A DNA stretch of 64,000 nt from Sphingobium faniae (GCA_900100475.1 FMTU01000008.1:189774-253773); one strand, 5' to 3'. Positions 8,580 through 18,616 are shown, counted from the first letter of the stretch. Notes: a model not told the origin generated them from the letters alone. Numbers and translations are program-made.

Positions 8580-11351
8580 ATGATACACCTGCTTCGCAGC
8601 GCCAGTCGCGCCGCCATCGTCCTTGCCCTCGCCATGCCGACCGCGGCGCTGGCCGGCACCATCACCGGCACGGTTTCCGACGGCACCGGCACGCGCGCCC
8701 TGCAATCCACCCAGCTTCGCATCGTGGAGCTGAACCGCGTGGCGGAAGCGGGCCGCGACGGCTCCTACCGCTTTCCCGATGTCGCGCCGGGCACCTACAC
8801 CATCGAAGCCCGCTATGTCGGCGCTGACCCGGTCCGCACCACCGTCATCGTTCCCGCCAGCGGCGATGTCGATGCCGACATCCGCATCGGTTCGAACATC
8901 GATGCGTCGATCATCGTCGTAGGACAGGTCGCGAATCAGGCTTCCACCCTTTCCCGCCAGCGCGCCGCCGATGGCGTGGAAAGCGTCCTGACCCGTGACG
9001 CGATCGGCCAGTTCCCCGACCAGAATGTCGCGGAATCGATGCGCCGCCTGCCGGGCGTCAACATCCTGAACGATCAGGGCGAAGGCCGCTTCGTGTCCGT
9101 GCGCGGTCTCGACCCCGAACTCAATGCCGCTTCGGTCAACGGCGTCCGCCTGCCCGCGCCGGAAAGCGACGTCCGCTCGGTCGCGCTCGACGTGATCCCG
9201 TCGGAACTGATCGAATCCATCGAGGTCAAGAAATCGCTGACCCCCGACATGGATGGCGACACCATCGGCGCTTCGATCGAAATCAACACCACCAGCGCCT
9301 TCGACCGCAAGAAGGACCTGTTTTCGGTCAAGGCCGAGGGCAGCTACAACGATCTGACCGAAAGCGTGACGCCCAAGGGGTCGTTCGATTTTTCGAAGAA
9401 GCTGACCGACAATTTCGGCATTTCCGGCGGCGCGAGCTATTACAAACGCCGCTTCGCGACCAATAATGCGGAAATGGACGGCTGGGACGAGGAAGACGGC
9501 GTCGTCTACGCCGACACCATGGAATATCGCGACTATGACGTGACCCGCAAGCGCATCGGTGCGTCGCTGGGCCTGGACTGGCAGCCCAGCCCGTCGACCA
9601 AGCTTTATGTGCGCGGCCTCTATAGCCAGTTCGACGATCAGGAATATCGCCGCCGCCTGACCTTCGAAATGGACGAAGCGCCCTCGACCGGCAGCGCCAG
9701 CACCGCCGGGTTCAACTCCGAAGATGGCGAGATCGCCGTCATCCGCGACCTCAAGGACCGTTTCGAACGCCAGCGCATCCGCTCGCTCAGCCTGGGCGGC
9801 GAAACCAATACGGGTCCGTGGAGCTTCACCTATATGGGAAGCTGGTCGAAATCGTCCGAGCGCGAGAACGGCTCGATCGACCCCGTGGCCTTCGAACGCA
9901 AGTTCGACGACGGCGACGATTTCGGCGTGACCTTCGATTATGGCAATCCCAAGAAGACGGGCTATGCCATCACCGCCGGTCAGGACGCCTTTCTCGACCC
10001 GGCGGAATATGGGTTCGACAAGGTCGAACGCACGACGCTCAGCGACTCGCAGGACGAGGAATGGGCGATCAAGGCCGATATTGCGCGCAAATTCGCGATG
10101 GAAGGCGGCGAGTTCACCATCCAGGCAGGCGGCAAGGCGCGCTGGCGCACCAAATCCTATAACGCCAGCATCGACGTCTATGATGGCTTCGGTGGCGACC
10201 TGACGCTGGCCGACGTGCTGGGCAAGCAGGATTACGACCTTGCCTCGATTGATCCGGTCCCGGCGAAGAAGTCGTTCCGCCGGTTCTTCAACGACAATCT
10301 GGCCGGCTTCGAACTGGACGATGGCGATACCTGGCAGGGGTCGAACGAATCCGACTATAGCGTCGATGAGGATATCCAGGCCGCCTATCTGCTCGGCCGC
10401 TGGGACAGCAGCAAGCTGCGCGTGATCGGCGGCGTCCGCATGGAGCATACGAAGAACGACATCACCGGCAATGTGCTCGACCTCGACGCGGAAACGCTGA
10501 CGGTGCTCAACGTCAAGCGCAGCTATACCGACTGGCTGCCCAGCCTGACCTTCCGCTATGAGCCGGTGTCCGATCTGGTCCTGCGCGCCGCCGGCTACAA
10601 GAGCCTGGTGCGCCCCAAACTGTCGCAGCTCGCCCCGCGCGTCGTGATCGAGGATAATGAAGGCGAATTCGGCAATCCGGACCTCAAGCCCTATCGCGCA
10701 TGGAATATCGACCTGTCGGCGGAATATTATTTCGGCCGCAACGCGGCGCTGTCGGCGGGCTTCTTCTGGAAGGACGTGAAGAACTACGCCGTTTCGCAGG
10801 TGATCGACGATTATGACTATAATGGCATGATCCTCGATGAGGCGACCCTGCCGATCAACGGCGACAGCGCGAAGATCAAGGGGATCGAGGTCAGCTACAG
10901 TCAGGTCTTCGACTTCCTGCCCGCGCCGTTCGATGGACTGCTGGCGCAGGTCAACTATACCTATACCGACGCCAAGGGCACGGTGCTGACCGACGGCGAC
11001 ATCGCCGACCCGCGCCGCATCGCCCTCCCTTCCTCGTCCAAGAACACGCTGAACGTCGTGCTGGGTTATGAAAAGGGCCCGCTCTCGCTGCGCGCGGCGG
11101 GCACCTATCGCGACAAATATCTGGATGAAGTGGGCGATGCACCGGAAGAGGACCGCTATGTCGACGATCATTTCCAGATCGACCTTAGCGCCAAATATCG
11201 CATCACGCCGGGCGTGCGCATCTTTGCGGACTGGGTGAACATCACCGACGCACCCTATTTCGCCTATCAGAATTTCGGGGGAGGCCGCCGCTTGCTGCAA
11301 TATGAAGATTATAGCTGGACCATCAAATTCGGCGTGTCGGCCAACTTCTGA
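8580..11351 (+). CDS. TonB-dependent receptor with carboxypeptidase-regulatory-like N-domain (phytase-linked)
   Basis: A 923-residue outer-membrane receptor. The signal peptide covers residues 1-25 (cleavage near TAALA). A small beta-sandwich of the carboxypeptidase regulatory type follows (about 27-105, with DGSYRFPDVAPGTYTIEARYVG). The plug is at about 120-240 (DQNVAESMRRLPGV, VSVRGLDPELN). A 22-strand barrel ends in aromatic FGVSANF. GGGGACCC lies before ATG 8580. It overlaps the phytase gene by one base (TGATG), so the two are co-transcribed. The pairing suggests it imports phytate, inositol phosphates or a related chelate; substrate identity is inferred. Confidence 0.93.
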   Translation: MIHLLRSASRAAIVLALAMPTAALAGTITGTVSDGTGTRALQSTQLRIVELNRVAEAGRDGSYRFPDVAPGTYTIEARYVGADPVRTTVIVPASGDVDADIRIGSNIDASIIVVGQVANQASTLSRQRAADGVESVLTRDAIGQFPDQNVAESMRRLPGVNILNDQGEGRFVSVRGLDPELNAASVNGVRLPAPESDVRSVALDVIPSELIESIEVKKSLTPDMDGDTIGASIEINTTSAFDRKKDLFSVKAEGSYNDLTESVTPKGSFDFSKKLTDNFGISGGASYYKRRFATNNAEMDGWDEEDGVVYADTMEYRDYDVTRKRIGASLGLDWQPSPSTKLYVRGLYSQFDDQEYRRRLTFEMDEAPSTGSASTAGFNSEDGEIAVIRDLKDRFERQRIRSLSLGGETNTGPWSFTYMGSWSKSSERENGSIDPVAFERKFDDGDDFGVTFDYGNPKKTGYAITAGQDAFLDPAEYGFDKVERTTLSDSQDEEWAIKADIARKFAMEGGEFTIQAGGKARWRTKSYNASIDVYDGFGGDLTLADVLGKQDYDLASIDPVPAKKSFRRFFNDNLAGFELDDGDTWQGSNESDYSVDEDIQAAYLLGRWDSSKLRVIGGVRMEHTKNDITGNVLDLDAETLTVLNVKRSYTDWLPSLTFRYEPVSDLVLRAAGYKSLVRPKLSQLAPRVVIEDNEGEFGNPDLKPYRAWNIDLSAEYYFGRNAALSAGFFWKDVKNYAVSQVIDDYDYNGMILDEATLPINGDSAKIKGIEVSYSQVFDFLPAPFDGLLAQVNYTYTDAKGTVLTDGDIADPRRIALPSSSKNTLNVVLGYEKGPLSLRAAGTYRDKYLDEVGDAPEEDRYVDDHFQIDLSAKYRITPGVRIFADWVNITDAPYFAYQNFGGGRRLLQYEDYSWTIKFGVSANF

Positions 11352-12421
11352 TGAAAAAAGCCCTCATCTCCGCCCTTCCCTTCCTCGCCCTCGCCGCCTG
11401 CGCGGGCGGCGAAAAGGAAGTCCCCATCGCGGTCCGCATCGCCAACGCCACCCCCGCCGTTTCCGTGACGGCGCGGGGGGAAACCACGCCGGTCGGCACG
11501 TCCAACGCCGATGCGGCGGACGATCCGGCCATCTGGCGTAACGCCGCCGATCCGGCGCAAAGCCTGATCGTGGGAACCGACAAGAAGGCCGGGCTGTATG
11601 TCTATGGCCTTGACGGCAAGACCCGCGATTTCCTCGACGCGGGACGGGTCAACAATGTCGACCTGCGCGATCATGTGACCATCGGCGGCAGCGAAGGCAT
11701 CCTGGTCGTCGCGAGCGACCGCAACGACCTCGCCAATGCGAAGCTCGCCCTGTTTCGGCTCGACCCCGCCAGCGCGAAACTGACGGCGCTGGGCAAGGTC
11801 GACGCGGGCAAGGGCGAAGCCTATGGCATATGCCTGTCCCGCGAAGAAGGCGCGATCCACGCCTTCATCGTGCTCAAGGACGGGACGATCAATCAGATCG
11901 CGCTCGATACATCCGCCGCGACGCCCAGCGGCAGGATCGTCCGCACCATGAAGCTGGGCACCCAGTCGGAAGGCTGCGCCGTCGATGACCGCACGGGCAT
12001 CCTCTATGTGGCGGAGGAGGATGTCGGCCTCTGGCGCTTCGACGCGCGCGCGGGCGGATCGACCGTGCCGACCAAGATCGCCGACGCGGACGGAAAAAAT
12101 CTGGTCGCCGATGCGGAGGGCGTCGCGATTGCGCCGATCGGGGAGAAGGACGGCTATGTCCTCGTCTCCAGTCAGGGCGACAATGCCTTTGTCGCTTACC
12201 GGATCAGCGATGACAGCTATGTCGGGCGCTTCCGCATGGTCGATGGCGCCATCGGCGGGGCGGAGGAAACCGATGGCATCGAATTGATGCTGGGCGATTT
12301 CGGCCCCGATTATCCGGGTGGGCTTTTCATCGCGCAGGACGGCCACAACGCGACCGCTGCCCAGAATTTCAAGCTGGTGGCCTGGGACGACATCGCCAGG
12401 GCGCTGGGGCTGACGAAATAA
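11351..12421 (+). CDS. Beta-propeller phytase (3-phytase), lipoprotein
   Basis: A 356-residue Ca2+-dependent phytase of the six-bladed propeller class, which releases phosphate from phytate. The N-terminus is a lipoprotein signal with the lipobox LAAC (Cys17). Family features include DDPAIW (early calcium-binding motif), VGTDKKAGLYVYGLDGK, VASDRNDLANAKLALF, EGCAVDDRTGILYVAEEDVGLWRF and DAEGVAIAP. Length is typical. It is coupled by one-base overlap to the receptor upstream, and a strong terminator hairpin follows. Confidence 0.92.
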   Translation: MKKALISALPFLALAACAGGEKEVPIAVRIANATPAVSVTARGETTPVGTSNADAADDPAIWRNAADPAQSLIVGTDKKAGLYVYGLDGKTRDFLDAGRVNNVDLRDHVTIGGSEGILVVASDRNDLANAKLALFRLDPASAKLTALGKVDAGKGEAYGICLSREEGAIHAFIVLKDGTINQIALDTSAATPSGRIVRTMKLGTQSEGCAVDDRTGILYVAEEDVGLWRFDARAGGSTVPTKIADADGKNLVADAEGVAIAPIGEKDGYVLVSSQGDNAFVAYRISDDSYVGRFRMVDGAIGGAEETDGIELMLGDFGPDYPGGLFIAQDGHNATAAQNFKLVAWDDIARALGLTK

Positions 12422-12446
12422 GCCTGCGCCTGCCATAGAGGAACAG

Positions 12447-12476
12447 GGGCGGCGGAGCGATCCGCCGCCCTTTCCT
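12447..12476 (+). terminator. Rho-independent terminator after the phytase
   Basis: A perfect 10-bp stem, GGGCGGCGGA with TCCGCCGCCC, around a GCGA tetraloop, followed by TTTCCTT. It lies 25 bp after the phytase stop and closes the receptor-phytase operon. Confidence 0.85.
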
Positions 12477-12646
12477 TCTTCGATCCGCGCCTGATGCGAA
12501 GGACATCGGCCCTTTCCCTTCGCCGGTCATGGCGATCCCCGGCTGGAAATCGTCCTGCAATTGCAGCCTTGTGCCACGCCTGTTAGGTGTCTTTGCCTCA
12601 CAGAACAGCGGACCTACGTCCATTTCCCCTCCGGCAAGGGATATGC

Positions 12647-13978
12647 ATGCGAAATCGACTGACATCCTTCATCCTGCTTGGCATGGTTCTGGGCGTCGTC
12701 ACGGGTTTTCTCGCCAATCTGTGGGTCGGCGGCGACAAGGCGCTGGCCAAGGATGTGGCGGGCTATTTCCACCTGCTCGCCGACATCTTCCTGCACCTCA
12801 TCAAGATGATCATCGCGCCGCTGGTCTTTTCCACGCTGGTCGCGGGCATCGCCCATATGGGGGACAGCGCGGCGCTGGGGCGGATCGGCGGGCGGGCGCT
12901 CGGCTGGTTCATCATCGCCAGCCTCATCTCGCTGGGGCTGGGCCTCATCCTCGTCAATTTCTTCACGCCGGGCGAAGGGCTGAACCTCGTGCGGTCGGGC
13001 GCGGATTCAGGCGTCAATGCCGAGGCGCTCAATTTCCGGGACTTCGTGCTGCATGTCTTTCCCACGTCCATGGTGGGCGCGATGGCGGAAAATTCGATCC
13101 TCCAGATCGTCGTCTTCTCCCTGTTCGTGGGCGTGGCGCTGACCGCCATCGGCGACAAGGGCAAGCCCATCGTCACGGTGATCGAAGCGCTGGTCGAACT
13201 GATGTTGCAAGTCACCGGCTATGTGATGCGGGTCGCGCCCCTTGCCGTGTTCGGCGCGCTGGCCTCCGCGATCACGACGGAGGGACTGGGCATACTCATC
13301 ACCTTCGGCGAGTTGGTGGGCGAATTCTACCTGTCGCTGCTCGCACTGTGGACGCTGCTGTGCCTTGCGGGCGCGGCGTTCCTGGGCAAGCGCATCCTGA
13401 CGCTGCTGCGCTATGTGCGTGAGCCGGTGCTGATCGCCTTTTCCACCGCATCGTCGGAAGCCGCCTATCCCAAGATGCTGGAACAGCTCGACCGCTTCGG
13501 CGTGCCGCGCCGCATCTACAGCTTCGTGCTGCCGCTGGGCTACAGCTTCAATCTGGACGGGTCGATGATGTACGCGTCCTTCGCCACCATCTTCATCGCG
13601 CAGGCCTATAATATCGACCTGCCCATCATGACGCAGATCACCATATTGCTGGTGCTGATGGTGACGAGCAAGGGCATCGCCGCCGTGCCGCGCGCCTCGC
13701 TGGTGGTGATCGCCGCGACGCTGGGGCAGTTCAACCTGCCGGTGGAAGGAATCGCCTTCATCCTGGCCGTCGATCATTTCATGGACATGGGCCGCACCGC
13801 GACCAACGTGCTGGGCAACGCCATCGCCACATCGGTCGTCACCAAATGGGAAGGGATGCTGGAAGTCGAGGAGCCGGAATATGTGCCGCCTCGCAAAGCG
13901 CCCGCCCATACGCCGTCCCATGGCCGGGCGGGACTGGAACTGGCCCAGGATATGGTGGAGGAAGACCGGCGCGGTTGA
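12647..13978 (+). CDS. Dicarboxylate/amino acid:cation symporter (SDF family)
   Basis: A 443-residue inner-membrane Na+ or H+ symporter of the DctA/GltP family. Hydrophobic segments run through the whole protein. The conserved hairpin serine-rich and substrate regions are visible: FSTASSEAAYPKML, LPLGYSFNLDGSMMY and DHFMDMGRTATNVLGNAIAT. These carriers import C4-dicarboxylates, glutamate or aspartate, and the exact substrate cannot be read from sequence. ATG 12647 has CAAGGG just upstream. A longer in-frame start at 12587 is less likely. It is followed by a convergent gene set separated by repeat copy A. Confidence 0.9.
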   Translation: MRNRLTSFILLGMVLGVVTGFLANLWVGGDKALAKDVAGYFHLLADIFLHLIKMIIAPLVFSTLVAGIAHMGDSAALGRIGGRALGWFIIASLISLGLGLILVNFFTPGEGLNLVRSGADSGVNAEALNFRDFVLHVFPTSMVGAMAENSILQIVVFSLFVGVALTAIGDKGKPIVTVIEALVELMLQVTGYVMRVAPLAVFGALASAITTEGLGILITFGELVGEFYLSLLALWTLLCLAGAAFLGKRILTLLRYVREPVLIAFSTASSEAAYPKMLEQLDRFGVPRRIYSFVLPLGYSFNLDGSMMYASFATIFIAQAYNIDLPIMTQITILLVLMVTSKGIAAVPRASLVVIAATLGQFNLPVEGIAFILAVDHFMDMGRTATNVLGNAIATSVVTKWEGMLEVEEPEYVPPRKAPAHTPSHGRAGLELAQDMVEEDRRG

Positions 13979-14046
13979 GCGGCTCGGCGCGGCTGCGTAC
14001 AGCGGGACAGCCCGGTCGGCCCCCGGTCGGCCTTTCCTCCCTGGAG

Positions 14047-14146
14047 TGATTTCGAGCCAGATGGAATCATCTGGCGACTCGGAAATAACGGTAATCAAAG
14101 GATAATTTAGAGTCGTTTCGGTTCAATCAGAACCGGAACGACTCTA
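14047..14146. repeat. Two-hairpin intergenic repeat, copy A
   Basis: A ~100-bp unit that recurs inverted at 31452-31553 with about 95% identity. It contains two hairpins: CCAGATG-GAAT-CATCTGG (14057-14074) and a 16-bp stem AGAGTCGTTTCGGTTC with GAACCGGAACGACTCT (14109-14145). It fills the gap between the symporter (+) and the convergent small gene (-), whose stop codon CTA/TAG sits at the repeat edge. It probably works as a bidirectional terminator. Confidence 0.85.
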
Positions 14147-14326
14147 ACGCAGCCTGGCGATGGAAAGCCCGTCCTGCTTGGCGCGGGCCTTCACCGATTC
14201 CTCGCTGCGGGTGAGGGCCTTGGCGATCGCTTTCAACGCCATGCCCTTCTTCGCGAGCGTATGGAGCTTTTGCAGCTCATCCGCCGTCCAGGGTTGCTTG
14301 TGGCGCTCGAAGCGATCACCGGCCAT
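14144..14326 (-). CDS. Small conserved DNA-binding-like protein
   Basis: A 60-residue basic protein. The segment KQPWTADELQKLHTLAKKGMALKAIAKALTRSEESVKARA looks like a single SANT/Myb-like or sigma-70 region 4-like helix-turn-helix. I start it at ATG 14326; a TTG nine bases upstream overlaps the purA stop. It lies immediately downstream of purA, probably in the same transcript. Its stop codon lies inside the edge of repeat copy A. Function unknown. Confidence 0.6.
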   Translation of the reverse strand: MAGDRFERHKQPWTADELQKLHTLAKKGMALKAIAKALTRSEESVKARAKQDGLSIARLR

Positions 14327-14331
14327 GGCGA

Positions 14332-15621
14332 TCAATCCGCGAAGGGATCGCGCACGAGGATGGTATCCTCGCGTTCGGGCGAGGTCGAGACGAGCGTGAC
14401 CGGGCAGCCGATCAATTCCTCGATCCGGCGGATATATTTGATCGCTTGAGCCGGGAGGTCGGCCCAGCTCCGCGCGCCGGCCGTGGTGTCCTGCCAGCCT
14501 TCGATGCTTTCATAGACCGGCTCCGCCTTTGCCTGATCCTGCGCATGGGCGGGGAGATAGTCATAGCTCTGGTCGCCGATTTTATAACCGACGCAGATCT
14601 TCAGTTCCTCGAACCCGTCGAGCACGTCGAGCTTGGTGAGCGCGATGCCGGTGACGCCCGACACGGCGACCGACTGACGCACCAACACCGCGTCGAACCA
14701 GCCGCAGCGGCGCTTGCGGCCCGTCACCGTGCCAAATTCATGGCCCCGCTCGCCAAGGCGCTGGCCGATGTCGTTTTCCTGCTCGGTCGGGAAAGGGCCG
14801 GAGCCAACGCGGGTGGTGTAGGCCTTGACGATGGCCAGCACGAAGCCCGCGCCCGACGGGCCAAGGCCGGTGCCGCTCGCCGCCGTGCCCGCCACCGTGT
14901 TGGAGGAGGTGACGAAGGGATAGGTGCCATGGTCGATGTCGAGCAGCGTCCCCTGCGCACCTTCGAACAGGATACGCTTGCCTTCGGCCTTGGCGCGGTT
15001 GAGCGTGAGCCAGACCGGCTTGACGAAGGGCAGGATGAAGCCCGCAATGTCGCGCAGTTCCGCCATCAGCGCGTCGCGGTCGATGGGCGCTTCGTTGAAA
15101 CCGGCGCGCAGGGCGTCGTGATGGGCGGTCAGGCGATCCAACTGCGGCCCCAGATCGTCGAGATGGGCGAGATCGCAAACGCGGATCGCGCGGCGGCCGA
15201 CCTTGTCCTCATAGGCCGGGCCGATGCCCCGGCGCGTGGTGCCGATCTTGCCCGCGCCCGACGCATCCTCACGCAGGCCGTCAAGGTCGCGGTGGAAGGG
15301 CAGGATCAGCGGGCAGGTTTCCGCGATCTGGAGGTTTTCCGGCGTGATTTCCACGCCCTGCCCTTTGAGCTTGGCGACTTCATCGCGAAAATGCCAGGGG
15401 TCCAGCACCACGCCATTGCCGATGACCGACAGCGTGCCGCGCACGATGCCCGACGGGAGCAGCGAGAGTTTGTAGACATTTTCGCCCACGACCAGCGTGT
15501 GGCCCGCATTGTGGCCGCCCTGGAAGCGCGCGACGACATCGGCCCGTTCCGACAGCCAGTCGACGATCTTGCCCTTGCCTTCATCGCCCCACTGGGCGCC
15601 GATCACCGTAACATTCGCCAT
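14332..15621 (-). CDS. purA: Adenylosuccinate synthetase
   Basis: A 429-residue enzyme that joins IMP and aspartate using GTP, the first step from IMP to AMP. It starts [20 protein letters not shown], which contains the GDEGKGK phosphate loop. Other family motifs are [47 protein letters not shown], and [11 protein letters not shown]. Length is normal. It follows hisZ on the same strand after a 133-bp gap. Confidence 0.97.
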   Translation of the reverse strand: MANVTVIGAQWGDEGKGKIVDWLSERADVVARFQGGHNAGHTLVVGENVYKLSLLPSGIVRGTLSVIGNGVVLDPWHFRDEVAKLKGQGVEITPENLQIAETCPLILPFHRDLDGLREDASGAGKIGTTRRGIGPAYEDKVGRRAIRVCDLAHLDDLGPQLDRLTAHHDALRAGFNEAPIDRDALMAELRDIAGFILPFVKPVWLTLNRAKAEGKRILFEGAQGTLLDIDHGTYPFVTSSNTVAGTAASGTGLGPSGAGFVLAIVKAYTTRVGSGPFPTEQENDIGQRLGERGHEFGTVTGRKRRCGWFDAVLVRQSVAVSGVTGIALTKLDVLDGFEELKICVGYKIGDQSYDYLPAHAQDQAKAEPVYESIEGWQDTTAGARSWADLPAQAIKYIRRIEELIGCPVTLVSTSPEREDTILVRDPFAD

Positions 15622-15754
15622 GGATATAGTCCTCCGCCCCGCCGCGCGAACCCGGCTTGCCCTTCGACGGGACTCGGCAAGCGGGCGGAATAGGGTGGGC
15701 GCGTGTCGCCCTGTGCGGGGCGGCGGTTAGCCGCGCGCGCCCGGTGAAGTCAAG

Positions 15755-16885
15755 TCAGTAAGCATGCGGCTCCACTCCGTCGAGCCAGTGCGAGCAGCGC
15801 AGTCGCTCGCCTGCCTCGTCCCCTGTGAGCGCGGCAATGGTGTGCCAGCCTTCGGCGCGCAGGGCGGCGGCGCGCGCCGCATCATGGCCGAGCGGCAGGA
15901 ACAGGCGGCGCGGCGTTTCCCCGCCGAAACCCGCGTCGATCAGCGGGTCGGGATAGAGGGAAAAGCCCATGGCCGGTTCGTTGCTCCCATCGGCGCGGGC
16001 GATGGCGTAGCTGCCGCCGCGCCCGACTTCGCCAATGAAGCCGTCCGCGAAGATCGAGAAGCCGAACCAGTTCTGATATTCAAAGCCATGGCGCTCGGTG
16101 GGATCGAGCGTCAGGGTGATGTCCCAGCCGATCGGTTTCGCGATGGCGCGCAGGCCCGCGATGCGGCTGTCGATGGCGCCGCCAAGCTGCGCGTTCAGGG
16201 CTTCGAGACGCTCCATGGCGGCGTGGAACGGGCCGGTCGCCTCGATCAGCGGGAGATAGGCGGCCGCCGCCGGGCTGATCGCGGCGAGAGCGCCTGCATC
16301 CTTGGCGTCGAGTTCGGCGCGAACCGCCTCAACCTCATCCGGCGCGAGGGGGAGCGGACCGGCGGCGAGCGTGTCGATCAGGTCCGGCAAGGTGAAGTCG
16401 ATGGTAAGGCCGGTGACGCCCGCGGCCTGCAGGGCTTCGATGGCGACATTCACGATCTCGACGGCGGCGGCGAGGCTGTCGCTGCCGATGAGTTCCGCGC
16501 CGACCTGGAGTCGCTCGCGTTCGGGGCGAAGCTGGTTGGCGCGCAGGCGCAGGACCGGGCCGGAATAGGAAAGGCGCAAGGGGCGCGGCGCGCTGGCGAG
16601 GCGGGTGGCGGCGATGCGGCCGACCTGCGCCGTCATGTCCGGGCGCAGGGCGAGGCTGCGCTGCGAAACGGGGTCGATGGCGCGGACCATATCCTCCGCG
16701 CGCATGGATTTGAGGCGGCTGACCAGCGTGTCCTCAAACTCCGCGAGGGGCGGCATGACGCGTTCATAGCCATGAGTCGCCACGGTATCGAGCACATGGC
16801 GCGCAAGGCGGGCGGAGGCTTCCGCCTGCGGAGGCAGGCGGTCGGACAATCCTTCGGGCAGGAGGCCGGGGGGAAAGCTGGTCAT
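15755..16885 (-). CDS. hisZ: ATP phosphoribosyltransferase regulatory subunit
   Basis: A 376-residue protein with the catalytic-core fold of histidyl-tRNA synthetase but without its aminoacylation role. It pairs with the short HisG to form ATP phosphoribosyltransferase, the first step of histidine synthesis. Visible motifs are DTVATHGYERVMPPLAEFE, SLALRPDMTAQVGRIAATR and GRGGSYAIARADG (the glycine-rich late motif). hisG is not in this window. Its place between serA and purA fits sphingomonad gene order. Confidence 0.9.
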   Translation of the reverse strand: MTSFPPGLLPEGLSDRLPPQAEASARLARHVLDTVATHGYERVMPPLAEFEDTLVSRLKSMRAEDMVRAIDPVSQRSLALRPDMTAQVGRIAATRLASAPRPLRLSYSGPVLRLRANQLRPERERLQVGAELIGSDSLAAAVEIVNVAIEALQAAGVTGLTIDFTLPDLIDTLAAGPLPLAPDEVEAVRAELDAKDAGALAAISPAAAAYLPLIEATGPFHAAMERLEALNAQLGGAIDSRIAGLRAIAKPIGWDITLTLDPTERHGFEYQNWFGFSIFADGFIGEVGRGGSYAIARADGSNEPAMGFSLYPDPLIDAGFGGETPRRLFLPLGHDAARAAALRAEGWHTIAALTGDEAGERLRCSHWLDGVEPHAY

Positions 16886-16937
16886 GGGCTGGCCCTTTAG
16901 CGCATTATGCGGTTCAGGCCAGCCCCCAACCTTATTA

Positions 16938-18518
16938 TCAGGCGAAGCGGAGCGGCTTCACCGTCTTGACGCCGGCGAGCTTGCCGATGTCCTGCCGCAG
17001 CGTATCGTTCACCGCCCCGTCGAGCGACAGCAGCAGCACCGCCTCACCGCCCTGGTTGCGGCGGCCGAGGTGGAAGGTGCCGATGTTCACCTGCGCCTCG
17101 CCCAGCGTCGAGCCGAGGCGGCCGATGAAACCCGGCGCGTCCTGGTTGACGATATAGAGCATGGTGCCGGTCAGGTCGGCCTCCACCTTGATGCCGAACA
17201 GTTCGACGAGGCGCGGGCTGGCATGGCCAAAGAGCGTGCCCGCAACCGACCTGTCGCCGCTCGCCGTGGTGACGGTGACGCGGATGAGGGTCTGGTAATC
17301 GCCCTCGCGGTCGTGGCGCACTTCGCGCACGTCGAGGCCGCGTTCCTTCGCGAGGAAGGGCGCGTTCACCATGTTCACGGTGTCGGAATAGACCCGCATC
17401 AGGCCCGCCAGAACCGCCGCGGTGATCGGCTTCTGGTTGAGTTCGGCGGCATGGCCCTCGACCTCGACCGCAACAGCGGCGATGGCGTCCCCTTCCAACT
17501 GGCCGATCAGGCTGCCCAGCTTTTCGGCGAGCGCCATATAAGGCTTGAGCTTGGGCGCTTCCTCGGCCGACAGGCTCGGCATGTTGAGCGCGTTGGTGAC
17601 GCCGCCGTTGACGAGGAAGTCGGCCATCTGCTCGGCCACCTGAAGCGCGACATTGACCTGCGCTTCATTGGTCGATGCGCCCAGATGCGGGGTGCAGATG
17701 AAGTTCGGCGTGCCGAAGAGCGGCGATGCCTTTGCCGGTTCGGTTTCGAACACGTCGAGCGCCGCGCCCGCGACATGGCCGCTGTCGAGCGCTTCCTTGA
17801 GCGCGGCTTCATCGACCAGACCGCCGCGCGCGCAGTTGACGATGCGGACGCCCTTCTTGGTCTTGGCGAGATTTTCCTTCGACAGGATGTTGCGGGTCTG
17901 GTCGGTCAGCGGCGTGTGCAGCGTGATGAAGTCCGCCCGGTCGAGCAGCGTGTCGAGGTCGACCTTCTCCACGCCCATTTCGACGGCGCGTTCCGGGGTG
18001 AGGAAGGGGTCGAAAGCGACGACCTTCATCTTGAGGCCGAGCGCGCGGCTGGCGACGATGGAGCCGATATTGCCCGCGCCGATCAGGCCCAGCGTCTTGC
18101 CGGTGACTTCCACGCCCATGAAGCCGTTCTTCGGCCACAGCCCCTGCTGCGTCTGGGCATTGGCTTCGGGAAGCTGGCGGGCGAGCGCGAAGATCAGCGC
18201 GATGGCATGTTCGGCGGTGGTGATCGAGTTGCCGAACGGCGTGTTCATGACGACGACGCCCTTGGCCGACGCGGCGGGGATGTCGACATTGTCGACGCCG
18301 ATCCCGGCGCGGCCCACGACCTTGAGGTTGGGAGCGGCGTCGAGGATGTCCTGCGTCACCCTGGTCGAGCTGCGGATGGCGAGGCCGTCATACTGGCCGA
18401 TGATCGCCTTGAGTTCATCGGGCGTCTTGCCGGTGATTTCGTCGACTTCCACGCCACGCATACGGAAGATCGCGGCGGCATTGGGGTCCATCTTGTCGGA
18501 AATAAGTACCTTGGGCAT
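16938..18518 (-). CDS. serA: D-3-phosphoglycerate dehydrogenase
   Basis: A 526-residue NAD-dependent enzyme that oxidises 3-phosphoglycerate to 3-phosphohydroxypyruvate, committing it to serine synthesis. The catalytic and Rossmann domains carry GRAGIGVDNVD, GLIGAGNIGSIVASRA, NCARGGLVDE and TPHLGASTNEAQ. The intervening domain and the C-terminal ACT domain (IVNQDAPGFIGRLGSTLGE) are present, so it is the long form with potential serine feedback control. ATG 18518 has AGGAG upstream; the longer open frame to 18701 is not needed. It follows serC. Confidence 0.96.
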   Translation of the reverse strand: MPKVLISDKMDPNAAAIFRMRGVEVDEITGKTPDELKAIIGQYDGLAIRSSTRVTQDILDAAPNLKVVGRAGIGVDNVDIPAASAKGVVVMNTPFGNSITTAEHAIALIFALARQLPEANAQTQQGLWPKNGFMGVEVTGKTLGLIGAGNIGSIVASRALGLKMKVVAFDPFLTPERAVEMGVEKVDLDTLLDRADFITLHTPLTDQTRNILSKENLAKTKKGVRIVNCARGGLVDEAALKEALDSGHVAGAALDVFETEPAKASPLFGTPNFICTPHLGASTNEAQVNVALQVAEQMADFLVNGGVTNALNMPSLSAEEAPKLKPYMALAEKLGSLIGQLEGDAIAAVAVEVEGHAAELNQKPITAAVLAGLMRVYSDTVNMVNAPFLAKERGLDVREVRHDREGDYQTLIRVTVTTASGDRSVAGTLFGHASPRLVELFGIKVEADLTGTMLYIVNQDAPGFIGRLGSTLGEAQVNIGTFHLGRRNQGGEAVLLLSLDGAVNDTLRQDIGKLAGVKTVKPLRFA

Positions 18519-18539
18519 GGAAATGCTCCTGAATATGGT

Positions 18540-18603
18540 CCGTTCGGGCGAGCCTGCCGGAAGAGCCAGACGGCAAAAGCGCCGACAGGCTCGGCCCGAA
18601 CGG
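18540..18603. repeat. Sphingomonad-type intergenic hairpin repeat between serC and serA
   Basis: An imperfect inverted repeat, CCGTTCGGGCGAGCCTGCC with GACAGGCTCGGCCCGAACGG, about 60 bp in total. The text CGTTCGGGC(T)GAGCCTGTCG resembles a hairpin repeat I know to be abundant between genes in sphingomonad genomes. It lies inside the serC-serA operon gap, where it may stabilise or attenuate the transcript. Confidence 0.65.
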
Positions 18604-18616
18604 TGGATAATGGGGG

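Noticed and set aside
8493..11300. A 935-codon open frame on the minus strand opposite the phytase-linked TonB receptor
   Set aside because: It is the exact antisense of a receptor with clear plug and barrel motifs. The product is a low-complexity Arg/Asp/Gly/Val mix without domains, the usual shadow in high-GC DNA. The same applies to the long minus frames opposite the OPT transporter (6482-8467) and other genes.
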